This document shows, one piece after another, positions 51,714-62,499 of a DNA stretch of 64,000 nucleotides (the first letter of the stretch is position 1; each line of letters starts with the position of its first letter). Location: the NCBI GenBank assembly GCA_004764695.1, contig SMSO01000005.1, positions 161,501 through 225,500 on the forward strand, read 5' to 3'. The position numbers and the translations under genes were made by a program. The DNA is from Schizochytrium sp. TIO01. Lineage: Eukaryota > Sar > Bigyra > Thraustochytrida > Thraustochytriidae. The notes under the pieces are model-generated. The model saw nothing but the letters and a program-made list of their open reading frames with translations, had not been told where the DNA came from and did not search any database.

Positions 51714-51860
51714 TTTCTTACCTAACCTCCACTTCTTATTAAAGATCTAACTAAGTATAATATATGATTAATATGAAACAAGCACATCGAAATATAAGTT
51801 ATCGAAATTTTAACGGTTTTTGTCATACTGATTTGGGAAGAAAAAAGGACAGCTATCTAA

Positions 51861-51962
51861 GCAGTGATATCCTTTATTATTCATCATATTCTGGACTTTG
51901 CCAAAGTAGCTACTGTGCTTCCACTTCGGGTTTGCGCCTAGATTTTGCGCGGCTCAAGTAAC
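51861..51962. repeat. Dispersed repeat, copy 2
   Basis: Matches copy 1 at about 45945-46035: GTGATATCCTTTAT, then a diverged middle, then a conserved core containing GGGTTTGCGCCTAGATTTTG and CGCGGC. It lies 150 bases upstream of tnpA. The flanking bases are not similar between the copies. Confidence 0.6.
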
Positions 51963-52629
51963 AGTGGCAGTGCCAAACCCAAGACAACATCATGCACTGG
52001 CACTATCTGGCATCAGCTGAAATCAAAACTCGATCTCCAGATCCATTTAGTAGCAGCGAAGAAGTTGCTGTTGGCAGTGAGCTAACTAACGCACACGCAA
52101 CTCGGAACGTCATTCAGTGGTTCCTATCGCATTGCTGGAGCATTTCTTAGTTCCTGCAACCTACTAGTAGGTAGGGAGCGTATCGTTGCTGCTCATGTGG
52201 TCTCCACGTGCACTCACATTGTTTTGATAATGAGTTATCCTGAATGAGCTTCAGAAGGAGCTCAACCTCGAGCTAATGGTAGATACCCTACCCATCTTGA
52301 ACTGCAGCAAAGGGAACTCTGGAGTGAGCAGGTATTTAGATAGTGAAAATGCTACGAGGAAACTGCTACATTTCATTATCCTACGTAAGAAAATAGTTGC
52401 AATTGAAGAAAAACGCAAAGAATTGGCGCATGAAACCTATCAAGAACTGCATCGGTGAAGACACGAGCACCACCGCTTCGATAGACCCCATGAGCTTGAC
52501 GGGGTTACATAGGCTTAGTCGCTCTTGGAGAGTAATAATCTATTTTCGGGGGCCGTTGCCCTAAGGAAGGTTCCTGGAGGCGTCTGGGTTTGCGTCAAAG
52601 ACGTTCGATCTAGGAGGGGTCTCGCTGTG

Positions 52630-52661
52630 AGAAGGCCACTTGTTCTACGTGAGGGCCTTCT
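52630..52661. repeat. 8-bp inverted repeat (AGAAGGCC/GGCCTTCT)
   Basis: Perfect arms 52630-52637 and 52654-52661, with CAC/GTG inner pairing after a small bulge. It would form a stable hairpin in RNA; no known RNA family recognised around it. Confidence 0.7.
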
Positions 52662-52974
52662 ATGTTAGTATAGAGACAGAAAAAGCGGCAAATGCTGTGT
52701 GTTGAACCTGAGCAGAATCGTAACTTGGGGTTCAGAAGCTTGCAGGGCAATCGTAGCGAGGCTGAAGTTGAGAACTGCAAAAACATCATTAGGGAGCAAA
52801 AGCAACACCTTCAGCTGATTAGGATTAGTAACGGCAGCCACAGAGTACTTTCCGACGCGAGTACTCGTCCAATATTGATCTAGGAATCTCCGGGACTTGC
52901 AGAATATATGGTGGAGTCATTGAACCAATAGGAATTGATTGCTTTTTTACCTGTCTACTTTTCCAAGTAAGACT

Positions 52975-54489
52975 ATGACAGCGGCGAACTCAAAAACATG
53001 GATGCAGGTTTTCAAAGACCATGTCCCAAGTAGATTAGTGTTCGTATCACTTATCACTCGTTTGCTGCTCTACGGTAACATCCGTGTGCTCTACCCACTG
53101 AAGAATTTTATTGCAGAGGATTGGGGTCTCACCTCAGCGGAAATGAACAATATTCTAGCCGCCGGGGAGCTCAGTAGTATTGGGGCCGGAATCGTCGGCT
53201 CGCTTGGTGATGTCTATGGAAATCGTATCATAGCACTCGGTTCCTGGGCCATGACAGTTATTTTTACCTGTATAGTTCTTTGCCCGCCTTCCCTGGAACT
53301 AGACATGATCGCACGTATCATTTCGTCATTGTTTGCGACTGTATTTATCGTAGTATCTCAGTCTGCGGTTGTTGCAGAAACTGATCCAAGGCAGATGGGA
53401 TTCGTGACTGGTATATCTGAGTCTGGCTGGGGATTTTCCATTCTAGCTCTCGTACCAATCCTAACTGTCATCTATGAACATGCTGGCTGGCGTGCCATGT
53501 GGAGTACACTTTGTGCTTTAATGGTTCCTCTCTGTTTTGAGCTTTGGTTCAAGTTTCCTGAAGACGATCGCATAAGCAAGCAAAAAATATGTCACAATAA
53601 GACCGAAATTCAAGTGATTGAGCAGGGAGAAAACATCGCACCGTCGCACGAGTCTAGTGAGTGCAATATTGTGATACAAGACTCTACCAAGGTGGGCATA
53701 TCTAGCTCAAAAATGGAGTTGGCGTTGATGAAATTGAAAACCTCATCATATCGAGCTGTCTTCATGCCCGGTCCTCTCATGTTCAACCTCTCTAGCATGA
53801 TTCTCAACATCGGGCATAATCTTATGTTCCTAGCTTTCACAAATTGGGCATCAATTTATCACGATGTCGATGCGGAAAGTATGGGCGTGGCTAGTTTCGG
53901 CATAGGCGCTGCAGAGCTTGCTGGTATCATGTGTGTAGTTTGCTTTTCCAGCCGCCTTGGTCTCTTGAACACCATTTACATAGCTGGAACTTCGTTTGCT
54001 GTAGCTATCGGCATGTTTATCCTCGCTGCAGATCACTCATTCAGCGCTGGAGTTGCTGTTGCTGCTATTCTTTTCTTGCCTGGAGAATCTATGATTGTTT
54101 CACAAATTGCATTGGCTGAGATTTACGTCCCTCAACATCAACGTACTACTATGCTTGCGATGAATTTCCAGTTTCACTTCTTGGGTCGCGCTATTGGTGC
54201 TTTTGTCGCAGAGCCCATTTGGAGCAAAGGTGAAGTCCTCTCATCTGGCCTCTTAGGCGTTTCCGCTGCTGTCGTCGCGGTTCTTTTACAGTTCTTCTCT
54301 TCATGTTATATTCCCAAAGCAATGGGCGTTGATAGTTCAGTTGAGCATCTAAACAATGCCAAAATAGGGGAGGATAACAAAAACGTTTCTGCAGAACTTT
54401 CTGGAGAAATACATACGAACAAGGTTCCTATCGAGCAGTCTCAAACAATGCTAGACTCTGCATCAAACTCAAAGATGGTGGTTGTATAG
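52975..54489 (+). CDS. MFS transporter, paralogue 2
   Basis: A 504-residue MFS protein, close paralogue of the gene at 47260-48816: the helix-containing segments (LYGNIRVLYPLKNFIAEDWG, NNILAAGELSSIGAG, DPRQMGFVTGISESGWGFS, AESMGVASFGIGAAELAG) match almost residue for residue. Differences: the central loop is shorter and unrelated in sequence, and motif A reads GSLGDVYGNR, so the conserved Arg after Asp is Val. That Arg supports the conformational cycle in many MFS proteins, so transport kinetics or substrate use may differ. ATG at 52975; the earlier in-frame TTG is not a credible start. Synonymous divergence appears high, so the duplication is not recent although the protein is well conserved. 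The C-terminus ends MVVV. Confidence 0.87.
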   Translation: MTAANSKTWMQVFKDHVPSRLVFVSLITRLLLYGNIRVLYPLKNFIAEDWGLTSAEMNNILAAGELSSIGAGIVGSLGDVYGNRIIALGSWAMTVIFTCIVLCPPSLELDMIARIISSLFATVFIVVSQSAVVAETDPRQMGFVTGISESGWGFSILALVPILTVIYEHAGWRAMWSTLCALMVPLCFELWFKFPEDDRISKQKICHNKTEIQVIEQGENIAPSHESSECNIVIQDSTKVGISSSKMELALMKLKTSSYRAVFMPGPLMFNLSSMILNIGHNLMFLAFTNWASIYHDVDAESMGVASFGIGAAELAGIMCVVCFSSRLGLLNTIYIAGTSFAVAIGMFILAADHSFSAGVAVAAILFLPGESMIVSQIALAEIYVPQHQRTTMLAMNFQFHFLGRAIGAFVAEPIWSKGEVLSSGLLGVSAAVVAVLLQFFSSCYIPKAMGVDSSVEHLNNAKIGEDNKNVSAELSGEIHTNKVPIEQSQTMLDSASNSKMVVV

Positions 54490-54946
54490 GCCAATTATCC
54501 AAACTGTTTAATCCAAGAAAAGACAATGTTGTTTTTGATTTTGCTTCGTGAGGTCCATGGCAGATTCATAACACAACTTGAATCAGGTTTCTGCGCTCGT
54601 TCGAAGCGACATTCTAAAAAGTCAATAATTATCCAGCCGCTCATATTCAGTACATTAATTGCCTTCTATCTTACTAAAGCAAACCCGTATCTTAGCTTCT
54701 TTGCGCAATCAAAAATGGTGCTCCTATGCCTGGAAATTAAGGTACTCCCATGTGTAGGACGGATTACGGCACTTAATGTTGAAATGATTAACAAATTAAT
54801 TGGCCATGACATTTTCTTTCTCAACTGGACAGCATCAATTGAATATATTGTAAACATGCATTTCCAAAGAAAAGCAAGGCCAAGGTGTATTTTATGTGAC
54901 GGTGTTGAAACCCGCGAAATATAATCTTACTTGAATTTACTCACGC
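54490..54946. other. Convergent intergenic region
   Basis: Between MFS paralogue 2 and the secreted protein gene. A 132-codon plus-strand frame starts at an ATG 37 bases after the MFS stop (54526-54924), but it has no recognisable domain and an AT-rich, irregular composition, so I treat it as unsupported. Confidence 0.5.
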
Positions 54947-57900
54947 TCAAGATGACCCGCTTGTATCACCGCAAACGGTTGCATCCTGTGAAAACCTATA
55001 TGATGCTGTGTACGCTCTTGCTGCACTGCATGAAGTTGCCAAGTTACATCCATTTTCTACACTTGGGTCACATTGACGAATTCGGAAACGGTTGTTGAAA
55101 AGGTGTGGCCGTTTCTCATATGTTAAGTCAATCGTGCCGCCACTGCAGGGGAGTTCTAGAGACGGGACAAAAAGCTCTTGAATCCACTCGGACGTAGACT
55201 CGTCGAAGTAATCAATGAAAAATCCCTGCTCACAAACATCTGTCGAGGTGGTGTATTCATCAGTTTTAGTCTTCGAGCAAGTATTGTCTGTCGTCACTTT
55301 CCCAGTTCCGAAAGCTTCCACACTTTGCTGAATAGAATATGTATTTTCTAAAATTCCGTTGCGACATTTCTCTGGGTTAGAACTTCCAATGGCCTTGCAG
55401 TACTGATAGGCCCACTTCTTCCCCGTACCTTCCAAATTGCCTGAGGTCCAAATTGCTTTAACACACTCTGCAGTTGGGTCTTTTTTAGTCTGATAAACAT
55501 TGGCGGTGTTACACCAAGTCTCAACCGCGGCTCTAATTTCTGTTTCGGAGTATGTTGCTGTTGGATCAACAAGGCTTTTAGCAAGGGCGACAGCTACGTT
55601 CATGCGCATCCATGTACATTTGCTGAAGGCGCTATCATCCGACAGATCTGTCCGTGTAGCTTCCATAAAGTCGATCTCAGCGGTGGGGCAGAAGCCAGTT
55701 GAGTTTGTACTGAAGGCCCGTTCTTCGTTTGTATCAATAATATGATCAAAGTCCAAGCGATAACCTGCTAAACCCTGAATATCTCCACCTTGAGCAATCA
55801 TTTTCTGGCAAGTAATTTGCACATGAAGAGAATTATTGAATTCAAGAACCCATGTTCGAGACGCGCCTCTTGTCACCGAGTTTACATCAGCTGTGTCGTA
55901 CTGAAGAAAAGAAAATGCCGCTGCAACTTCGTCGGTCGTCACATTAGAGCCATCTTTTGTCCAACCTGAGCCGGGGCCATCAAAGCATGTATTTGCAGAT
56001 AGGGTATAGCTGGTTGTGTTAGCAAAAGTAAATCTAGCGTCTACCATAACTGCGCGCTCTCCAAGTGTAGTTTTAATAGACATCTCTTTCTCTGGCAATG
56101 TATAAAGCTCCATCACTGCAGGAGATGATTGGTTGCTTGCAATACAAGGTGACCCAATAGCACCAATGTTGAACTGCCCATACTGTTCTAGCCATGCAGC
56201 TCTCTGGCTATCATAGGTACAGTTGTTACCTTCATGGTCTAGCTGAGCCGTGCAAACACCTTCATCAACTTTGCAGGTGTCTGGTGAACGCCCATCACAA
56301 ATAACCCATGCATCTACCACATATTCTGTTTCGTTGAATGGTATTAGTTCTGGGTCACCATAAGCAATACACTCTGGACAACAACTAGTGGTGTTAGCAG
56401 TGTTTGTATATGTGATGTTGAGGCTCAGAACACCGTTGTTACCCAGTAAATTCTCACAATACTCTACATCCGTTGCATTTGCCAGGTCGCAGTATGCGCG
56501 CTCAGTTTCTTGGGTGCGGCAATATCCATAATCTGTAAGATTAAGCACTGTTGCGTTCAGCTCTGAGCAACATCTGTCGCAATCGCTAAGAGCCTGAAAA
56601 TCTGATGTTTCTGTAACACAAATTTGAGGATACAGATTCGCGTCTCTTGTGGTGCACACAGCACAAGTTGTATTTTCAATAGTAATAGGCGGTTCTGTAG
56701 GTGCTATGGTTGGTGCGGGCGTGGGGCAAAGTTCGTTTTCAACCATGATGGTAACTGAGATTTTTGGTACAGGTAGACAGTCATTCTCAACTGCGCAATC
56801 GCTTCCAAGCATATCACACTGAGAAACTTTGATGGGGCGTGTCACTAAGTTTGGGTAGTCAAGAGCACTGAGGGTTGCATTTTCACAAAGAGGGTTTTCC
56901 ACTGGAATAAAGAATTCATCTTCCCACTCTCCTGTGTCAGGGTTTTTCGTCTGGATCTGGGCTCCAATAGCACACGGGTATGGCTTTGATGAAGGATATT
57001 CGGACACACTTTCTAAACACTCCGCATCAGAAAAGTATCCAAAATTTCGTACAATATACGCCTGACGGTCCGCAGCATATTGAAACCAGCTGGTCTCAGC
57101 AATATCTGCGGCGCAATCCCTGTACATAGCTTCATCGTATCCTGTCCTATCAATATTCATACTGTCAATCTGGCATACCAAGTCAGCCCAATTTTGGCTT
57201 GTATTGGAACACTCGTCAAAGCAGTTTCCATCACCACAAATATAACTTATGCAAGTGTCAATGGAGTCAATCGTAAAATTAGTCACGATCCCAGTTAAAT
57301 CATTGATAGAGCACCATTCACGCACGTTGGCTTGCAAATTAGTCTCGGAACAGGAGGAATCCACTAATGCCTTGCAGGCTTCTACGCAGGTTCCAAGTTC
57401 CTTACGCAGACAAGCGTCATCCTCCTCAATTGAAAGCGTTCTCGATTCCGCAAAGTTCTCCGAGATTATACCCGACTTACAAAAGCCTTGAACACTATTC
57501 AAGTCAGACGTCGATGACGCTATTTGGCGCACAGTGATGTCGAGACGAGAACGGTAGTCAGATGATTGGTAGCAAACTATTGAAGTGAAAACCGTCTTAT
57601 CTAGGTTTTGAATATTCCAACGATACAATGTGGAAGACTCTACTGTTAAGTTCCAGGTACTAGGGAAGAAGCTGTCACCTGTAACTGTCCATGCGCTAGA
57701 ATTAGCATTGACAAAACAGTCTCTTGCGTCGAGTGTGTAATCGGTGGACTCCTCGGCGACCTGCACACTAGAGATGATGCCTCGCTCCCCAAGGGTAAGA
57801 TTGATAACTTGCCCTTCACCATCATACATCACCATATATGGAAACTGTTCTTCCTCCCATACAGGTGTTGCTTGACACGGACTTCCACTGGTATCCCAAT

Positions 57901-58489
57901 CATACCACCATGGTTGCGGATCGTCGGATTCGGGTTTACGAGATCTTTTCACAAATTCACAAGACCCACCCCATGGATCTTTCCGATTTTCGCAACGCAC
58001 CGGTCCATGCTCGCATTGACTGTTTCTGTCATCACAAACTACCCAGTTGGCTCTTGTTCCATTGAACGATGTACAACGAGGGTCACCCCAACAATTGCAT
58101 TCACTGCAACAAGTTTCATTCGACAAAACTTGTGGATTCGAAAATTGTACTGTAAGGCTTAAGCTTATTGTCTCCAGGTTGCAGTCTGGACAGAATGGAT
58201 CGATAATTTCATATGACTGACAATTCTCAGAAGTACTTTGCATTTGGCGAGGTAGAGTGTCCGATGTGATGCCAAGTAGGCGTCGTGCACTTAATGAGGG
58301 GCTGGGGCAGCAACTAGAAAAATTGAACGATGCATCAACAGAATCGCCAAATTCCAAAGAACGAGGACTATCTGCGCTACACAGAGTACCAAGATCAAGG
58401 GTCTTACTGCTTGGTTGGCAGGACTCAACCTGGCCCTTCGTCTCTTCGAGAAACACAAAGGAAAGAAGAAACAACGCAAGGAGATTCAT
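54947..58489 (-). CDS. Secreted Cys-rich protein with two vWD-like halves
   Basis: A 1180-residue protein starting at ATG 58487-58489, with a signal peptide (MNLLALFLLSFVFLEETKG) and no C-terminal membrane helix. It has two related halves. Each contains CC-EC----GDP---FN-T------WV-CD-R---C (first at about 145-175, second at about 745-775), then LGER followed by a beta-like span, and ends with a P-L...R-I--RIRQCD/KVSQCD segment before a hydrophobic beta stretch. The GDP...FN...C core is reminiscent of the GDPH-x-TFDG core of von Willebrand factor D domains, but this is a resemblance by eye. A Thr/Pro linker (CPTPAPTIAPTEPP, about 675-688) separates the halves. Cys- and sequon-rich. The second half closely matches the gene starting beyond 64000. 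Extracellular matrix or scale role is inference. Confidence 0.83.
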   Translation of the reverse strand: MNLLALFLLSFVFLEETKGQVESCQPSSKTLDLGTLCSADSPRSLEFGDSVDASFNFSSCCPSPSLSARRLLGITSDTLPRQMQSTSENCQSYEIIDPFCPDCNLETISLSLTVQFSNPQVLSNETCCSECNCWGDPRCTSFNGTRANWVVCDDRNSQCEHGPVRCENRKDPWGGSCEFVKRSRKPESDDPQPWWYDWDTSGSPCQATPVWEEEQFPYMVMYDGEGQVINLTLGERGIISSVQVAEESTDYTLDARDCFVNANSSAWTVTGDSFFPSTWNLTVESSTLYRWNIQNLDKTVFTSIVCYQSSDYRSRLDITVRQIASSTSDLNSVQGFCKSGIISENFAESRTLSIEEDDACLRKELGTCVEACKALVDSSCSETNLQANVREWCSINDLTGIVTNFTIDSIDTCISYICGDGNCFDECSNTSQNWADLVCQIDSMNIDRTGYDEAMYRDCAADIAETSWFQYAADRQAYIVRNFGYFSDAECLESVSEYPSSKPYPCAIGAQIQTKNPDTGEWEDEFFIPVENPLCENATLSALDYPNLVTRPIKVSQCDMLGSDCAVENDCLPVPKISVTIMVENELCPTPAPTIAPTEPPITIENTTCAVCTTRDANLYPQICVTETSDFQALSDCDRCCSELNATVLNLTDYGYCRTQETERAYCDLANATDVEYCENLLGNNGVLSLNITYTNTANTTSCCPECIAYGDPELIPFNETEYVVDAWVICDGRSPDTCKVDEGVCTAQLDHEGNNCTYDSQRAAWLEQYGQFNIGAIGSPCIASNQSSPAVMELYTLPEKEMSIKTTLGERAVMVDARFTFANTTSYTLSANTCFDGPGSGWTKDGSNVTTDEVAAAFSFLQYDTADVNSVTRGASRTWVLEFNNSLHVQITCQKMIAQGGDIQGLAGYRLDFDHIIDTNEERAFSTNSTGFCPTAEIDFMEATRTDLSDDSAFSKCTWMRMNVAVALAKSLVDPTATYSETEIRAAVETWCNTANVYQTKKDPTAECVKAIWTSGNLEGTGKKWAYQYCKAIGSSNPEKCRNGILENTYSIQQSVEAFGTGKVTTDNTCSKTKTDEYTTSTDVCEQGFFIDYFDESTSEWIQELFVPSLELPCSGGTIDLTYEKRPHLFNNRFRIRQCDPSVENGCNLATSCSAARAYTASYRFSQDATVCGDTSGSS

Positions 58490-61400
58490 TGTAGCTTGGT
58501 TCTTTAGTCTACTATAATTCGAGGTTTGGTGGAGATTGTGGTTTGCTTTGCCAGACAAACGGAGCGTCAATGGCAAGTATTTGGCGATGATTTATACTCA
58601 TTTATTTAGTATCACCATTAAATAGCGATGGACGAGACAGATCGTGCCTACACGCCCACAATGCATGCGTATACTCAGGATTCCGCAGAGCTATTCTCTT
58701 TATTGAAGTGCTACGCTCGACAAGGCCCAGTTGAATTTAAAAGAAAAAAATAATCCCGAAACAATACTCTGGATCTCCTTACTTAAGCAACTGAAGAACT
58801 CAAAACAATTTTGCTTCTGTCAAATGAACAAATTATAACGAGACATAATTTTTGCCTTAGGAGAACTTTCAGATAGTAATAAAACATAGGCTTCTTACTA
58901 TGCATGAACTTCCTTCAAACTTTTGGTAAGACACATTGGTTCGCCCAAATGAACTCGTACTACCCGGTTCAAGACGTCAAAGCGAGTACCGATTTAGAAG
59001 TAAAACTTTTACATTGCTATAGACGGCGAACTCACTGTGCTGCACGCTGCGCACTCTCTTTGTTTGTTCTTGATTTCCCGTTCTGGTTTTATATATAAAT
59101 AAGAACTAGAACTAGACTTGTTATTGATTTATCAGCTTCAAGTTGGTACAAGAAAAAAAAAGGGACGAAAGAAATATTGACAAATGACAAATGACAAAGG
59201 AAGAGAAATTGGATGCTGCGGTGAACCGTATTTCCCGTTATTTTATGTTCAACGAATTCTGAGCCATGTGCGAACTTTCGCCTGAAGGTTGTGTTTTCTG
59301 ACAACGTCAAACCCTGTGCAAAGGTAAATCAAGTAGCACCTGAACCATGCTAGTGATGATATCCTGCCAAGGATATTGAAGACATGACGTTCGACTTTTT
59401 CATATGTCTGGTTGTTTTAGTTCGATGACCCAGCCGGACGAGGTAAGGGGTTAGTATTAAATTCGTTATACTAAAATATTATTAAACTTTAAAATTTAAT
59501 ATATATGTATATATAGGTACTATAATTCATTTAAAATGTTTAATAGTAATAATAGTAGTGATGATAGAGAGAGTGATTCCCGTGAACACTAGCGAAGTAA
59601 GCGCTTAGAATGTTTTAGCCTTGCAGAGACTGAATAGGATGCCTGGGCTACACAGTACAGTCCAAAAATAATTAAGAGTTGATTGTACTTCTTTGCGAGG
59701 ACCCATTCAACTGAGGACGGAGCGAAGCTTTTTATCTAATGTCGACAACTCTGATCATGGGCCGTACTAGCTAAGACTAAGACGATTGCGTCCCGTGTCG
59801 GTGCGCAGCTTTTGACTTGCGGGAAGTAGACGAAGTTGCAATCTTCTGCTTAGTGATATCATGAAGTGGGTAAGGTCCTTTGTTCTCCAACCCGTGATGA
59901 ATAGTTGAATCACCTGGTACTACCTACCATTCCTGTAGCCACGGTAAAGTTAGTATTGCGTGCTTCTCTTTGCAACTCCTGGGAAGGACTCGAGAAAAGT
60001 AAGTCCCAAAACGAGCATATACGGTGGCACCATAGTAGCTTTGGCGAGTTGATCAGGATAGCCAGTATGGCTCGGGCTGTTAGTAAATCAAACTGACCTG
60101 AAGGTGAGCCAGAAGTCCACGCATATCCTGTTTACTCAGTAGCGGCGCGCCTGAAGTCCAGGTCACACTTTAACTGGCAGTTGACACGTAGGTTACGGCC
60201 CGTGCATTGCTCGGTTTATTGTGAAGAAAGAGTTTAGATTGTAACAGGAAAGAGTGCTCGTTGAGCCAGAAGTTAGCGAAATTCGTGTTGGGAAATGATG
60301 CCTTCCTTTTCGCAAGAGATATCGAGATACCGATTCCAGTGATTGCGTTGAAGGGAGATTTTCGAGTATTACTTCGAGAGACCGTTGTTGCTATCAGGGC
60401 GAAAAAAAAAATCGATTACTTATATTTCAGGAACAAATTGGGAATATCCAATCCAGTAAAAGTAAGTGCTAATATAATACAAGTTAGTGCGCAGTAGGCT
60501 ACGGAGAATTGGGTCTCTAATAATCCTGGTCACTCTTCTTACTAGTCAGATGCTACTCTCATATTTATTTATATTTAAAAAAACAAACACAAAAAACAGT
60601 TGAGTAAGGACACACTCAAAGCATAATTTTTTATGACTCAGGTTAAGTAGTTTCTACATTATCCATCACGGAGCTGATTTACTTTCAACTTGCCATCTCC
60701 AGTCTCTTTATTGGTAATTTCCCCTTTCTCGTCATAATTTGGAAAGGATTTGTAACAGGCTAATTTCAAACAAAGTGATCAGACAAAGCCACGACTCATG
60801 AGATGCGCTACAACCTCACTCACCACTAGTATTGTACTTTTGTCTTGATTAATTATATCTTTGTATTAAATAAATGGGGGAAAGCACAGTATGGATGGAT
60901 ACCTTGACTTGAGGTTTTATCCAAGTAAAAGGGTTGATAGAAGTCAATTATAATACGGCGCATGACATTGCTTTGCTCCCATGAACATGAAGAGCCCTTG
61001 AATAAGAGCACGATTTTTCAGTCTACCGTATCACTTGCTTGCCACGAGAACCTAACTTGGACCGTAGCTTAGTAGTGGTTCACATTGTCTCTGATTTGAA
61101 AGGAAGAAGCCGTTCACAGAAGATCGCCAAGACTTACAGCTTACTTTGTTCGTCCATGGGGTAATTTGTTCTACAAGTAGTCAGTCAGCCAGTCAAATAT
61201 GATCAGTAAGAGAACAATGAAAAACGAAGCACACCATTAATTAAAACACCACTTTTACTTATTACTTTAAATTAATTAATAAATGTACTAAGGGTGTCAT
61301 GCTTGTTGTCATTCAGCTTAAGTAGAAATTTCTCAGAGGCAATTGAGTCATAAAATAGTGAATAAATAAATAAGCTGTGTGAGTACATATGTAAAATTTA

Positions 61401-62499
61401 TTTGGGATTTTGGGATTTAAAGCTGCTTATACCAAATCTTTTTCCAGAAGATTAGGATTTTGTTTCTGTCATTCCCTATTTGAACAAAACCTTCAATATG
61501 TCTTCGTAACCTTAGGACAAGATGTCGAGGCTTAGTAGACTAGTTTTCTATCATCTTCTATTCAACCACTTGATTTGACTGGAGCGAAACGAAAATTTTC
61601 TCGAGACGCCTCAATTGAACTAACCCTCCTCATAGAGTCCTGTTATAGAATATTAGGCTAGGCCCATTTGATAGCAAGCTTTATCTAGCTAGGAAAGCAA
61701 CCAACATCGTATTGAGCTAGGTGTAGATGTCTTAATGAAGTCCTCTATCATCGTTTATGTTGCAACAGGAGACTGGAAAAGTATATTTAGTCGACCAACC
61801 AGTTAAGCTTTATAGCTCTCAATGTGTCCAAGGCTGGTACGAGCAATGCCATAGGAAGACAAAGATCAAAAAGATTAAAAAGAGATAATATATATATGAG
61901 ACCGGGGTATACTAGGTATTGACGAGTAGTCATTAGTCACGCCTTTTTATAGCCCTTTAACATAGATACCATACATGTCGCATGTAGATAATTCGATCAT
62001 TCTATTGGATCATGTCTTTGTCTGTAAAAACCAAATTTAACCTGCAAACTCTTCCAAAATGGGGAATGCTGATCATTACAAGGAAGTTTTTACTTGCTTA
62101 GGGATTTCAAGTAATCCTTGGTTGAAGTTAAAACTAAGAGCGCTGTGCGCATTGCATTAACCAGCATCAATACCGTGGACAAAGAGTAGGGGGTAAACAG
62201 ATGCTGCGTATATGGTGTCGTCAAAGCTACATCCAGTTCTTTCTCCTCACAACTAGAAACAAAACAAAAGAAACATTGAAGTACTCATTGATAGCGCCGT
62301 TGTAAGGACATGCACCATCTTCCTATAATACACGACTTGAAGGCAATTGTTAATCTCAGCTATTCAAGCGTAACCTCAAGCCATAAATTTACTTTAAAAC
62401 ATAACATAAGGGTTCCGGCCCACGAACTGGGTGGCGAACATTTCTTTAATTTTATTCTTAATGTTATCGACATTGGAAAAAGGTCACTTCCTGCATATC
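58490..62499. other. Gene-poor spacer between two paralogous secreted-protein genes, 4 kb
   Basis: 5' side of the 1180-residue gene and 3' side of its paralogue. AT-rich; strong AT runs at about 59465-59550 and 61240-61400, and an A run at 60401-60409. A 63-codon frame (59905-60096) and a 78-codon frame (60261-60497), both plus-strand, are open but lack known motifs; the second starts at TTG. No RNA gene or transposon recognised. Confidence 0.5.

Larger units (their letters stand above)
49681..51760 (-). mobile_element. Eukaryotic IS607-like transposon with TnpA and Fanzor/TnpB
   Basis: A two-gene element on the minus strand: an IS607-type serine recombinase (tnpA) followed by an overlapping RuvC nuclease gene of the TnpB/Fanzor group, then hairpins typical of a TnpB right-end guide-RNA region. 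IS607 elements lack terminal inverted repeats and transposed copies keep tnpA-tnpB in this order, so the ends given are approximate: the left end lies just upstream of 51713 and the right end is near 49640-49690. GTTAG-type short repeats occur at both sides (about 49696-49707 and 51722-51755). It sits between two paralogous MFS genes. IS607-like elements with Fanzor genes are known from several protists, fungi, algae and large DNA viruses, so the class is not new. Confidence 0.85.
51714..52974. other. Region between the mobile element and MFS paralogue 2
   Basis: Holds the left side of the IS607-like element, copy 2 of the dispersed repeat (51861-51962) and a hairpin at 52630-52661. Two small plus-strand frames with ATG starts look somewhat protein-like: 52276-52458 (60 codons; helical, Lys/Glu-rich) and 52692-52883 (63 codons). 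Neither matches a family I know. The stretch 52480-52680 is GC-richer than its surroundings and could hold a structured RNA. Confidence 0.45.

Noticed and set aside
54526-54924. A 132-codon frame after MFS paralogue 2
   Set aside because: Has an ATG but no recognisable motif and irregular composition; likely chance in a 3' region.
60261-60497. Possible retroelement fragment
   Set aside because: The 78-codon frame starts at TTG and has no reverse-transcriptase motif such as a YxDD box.
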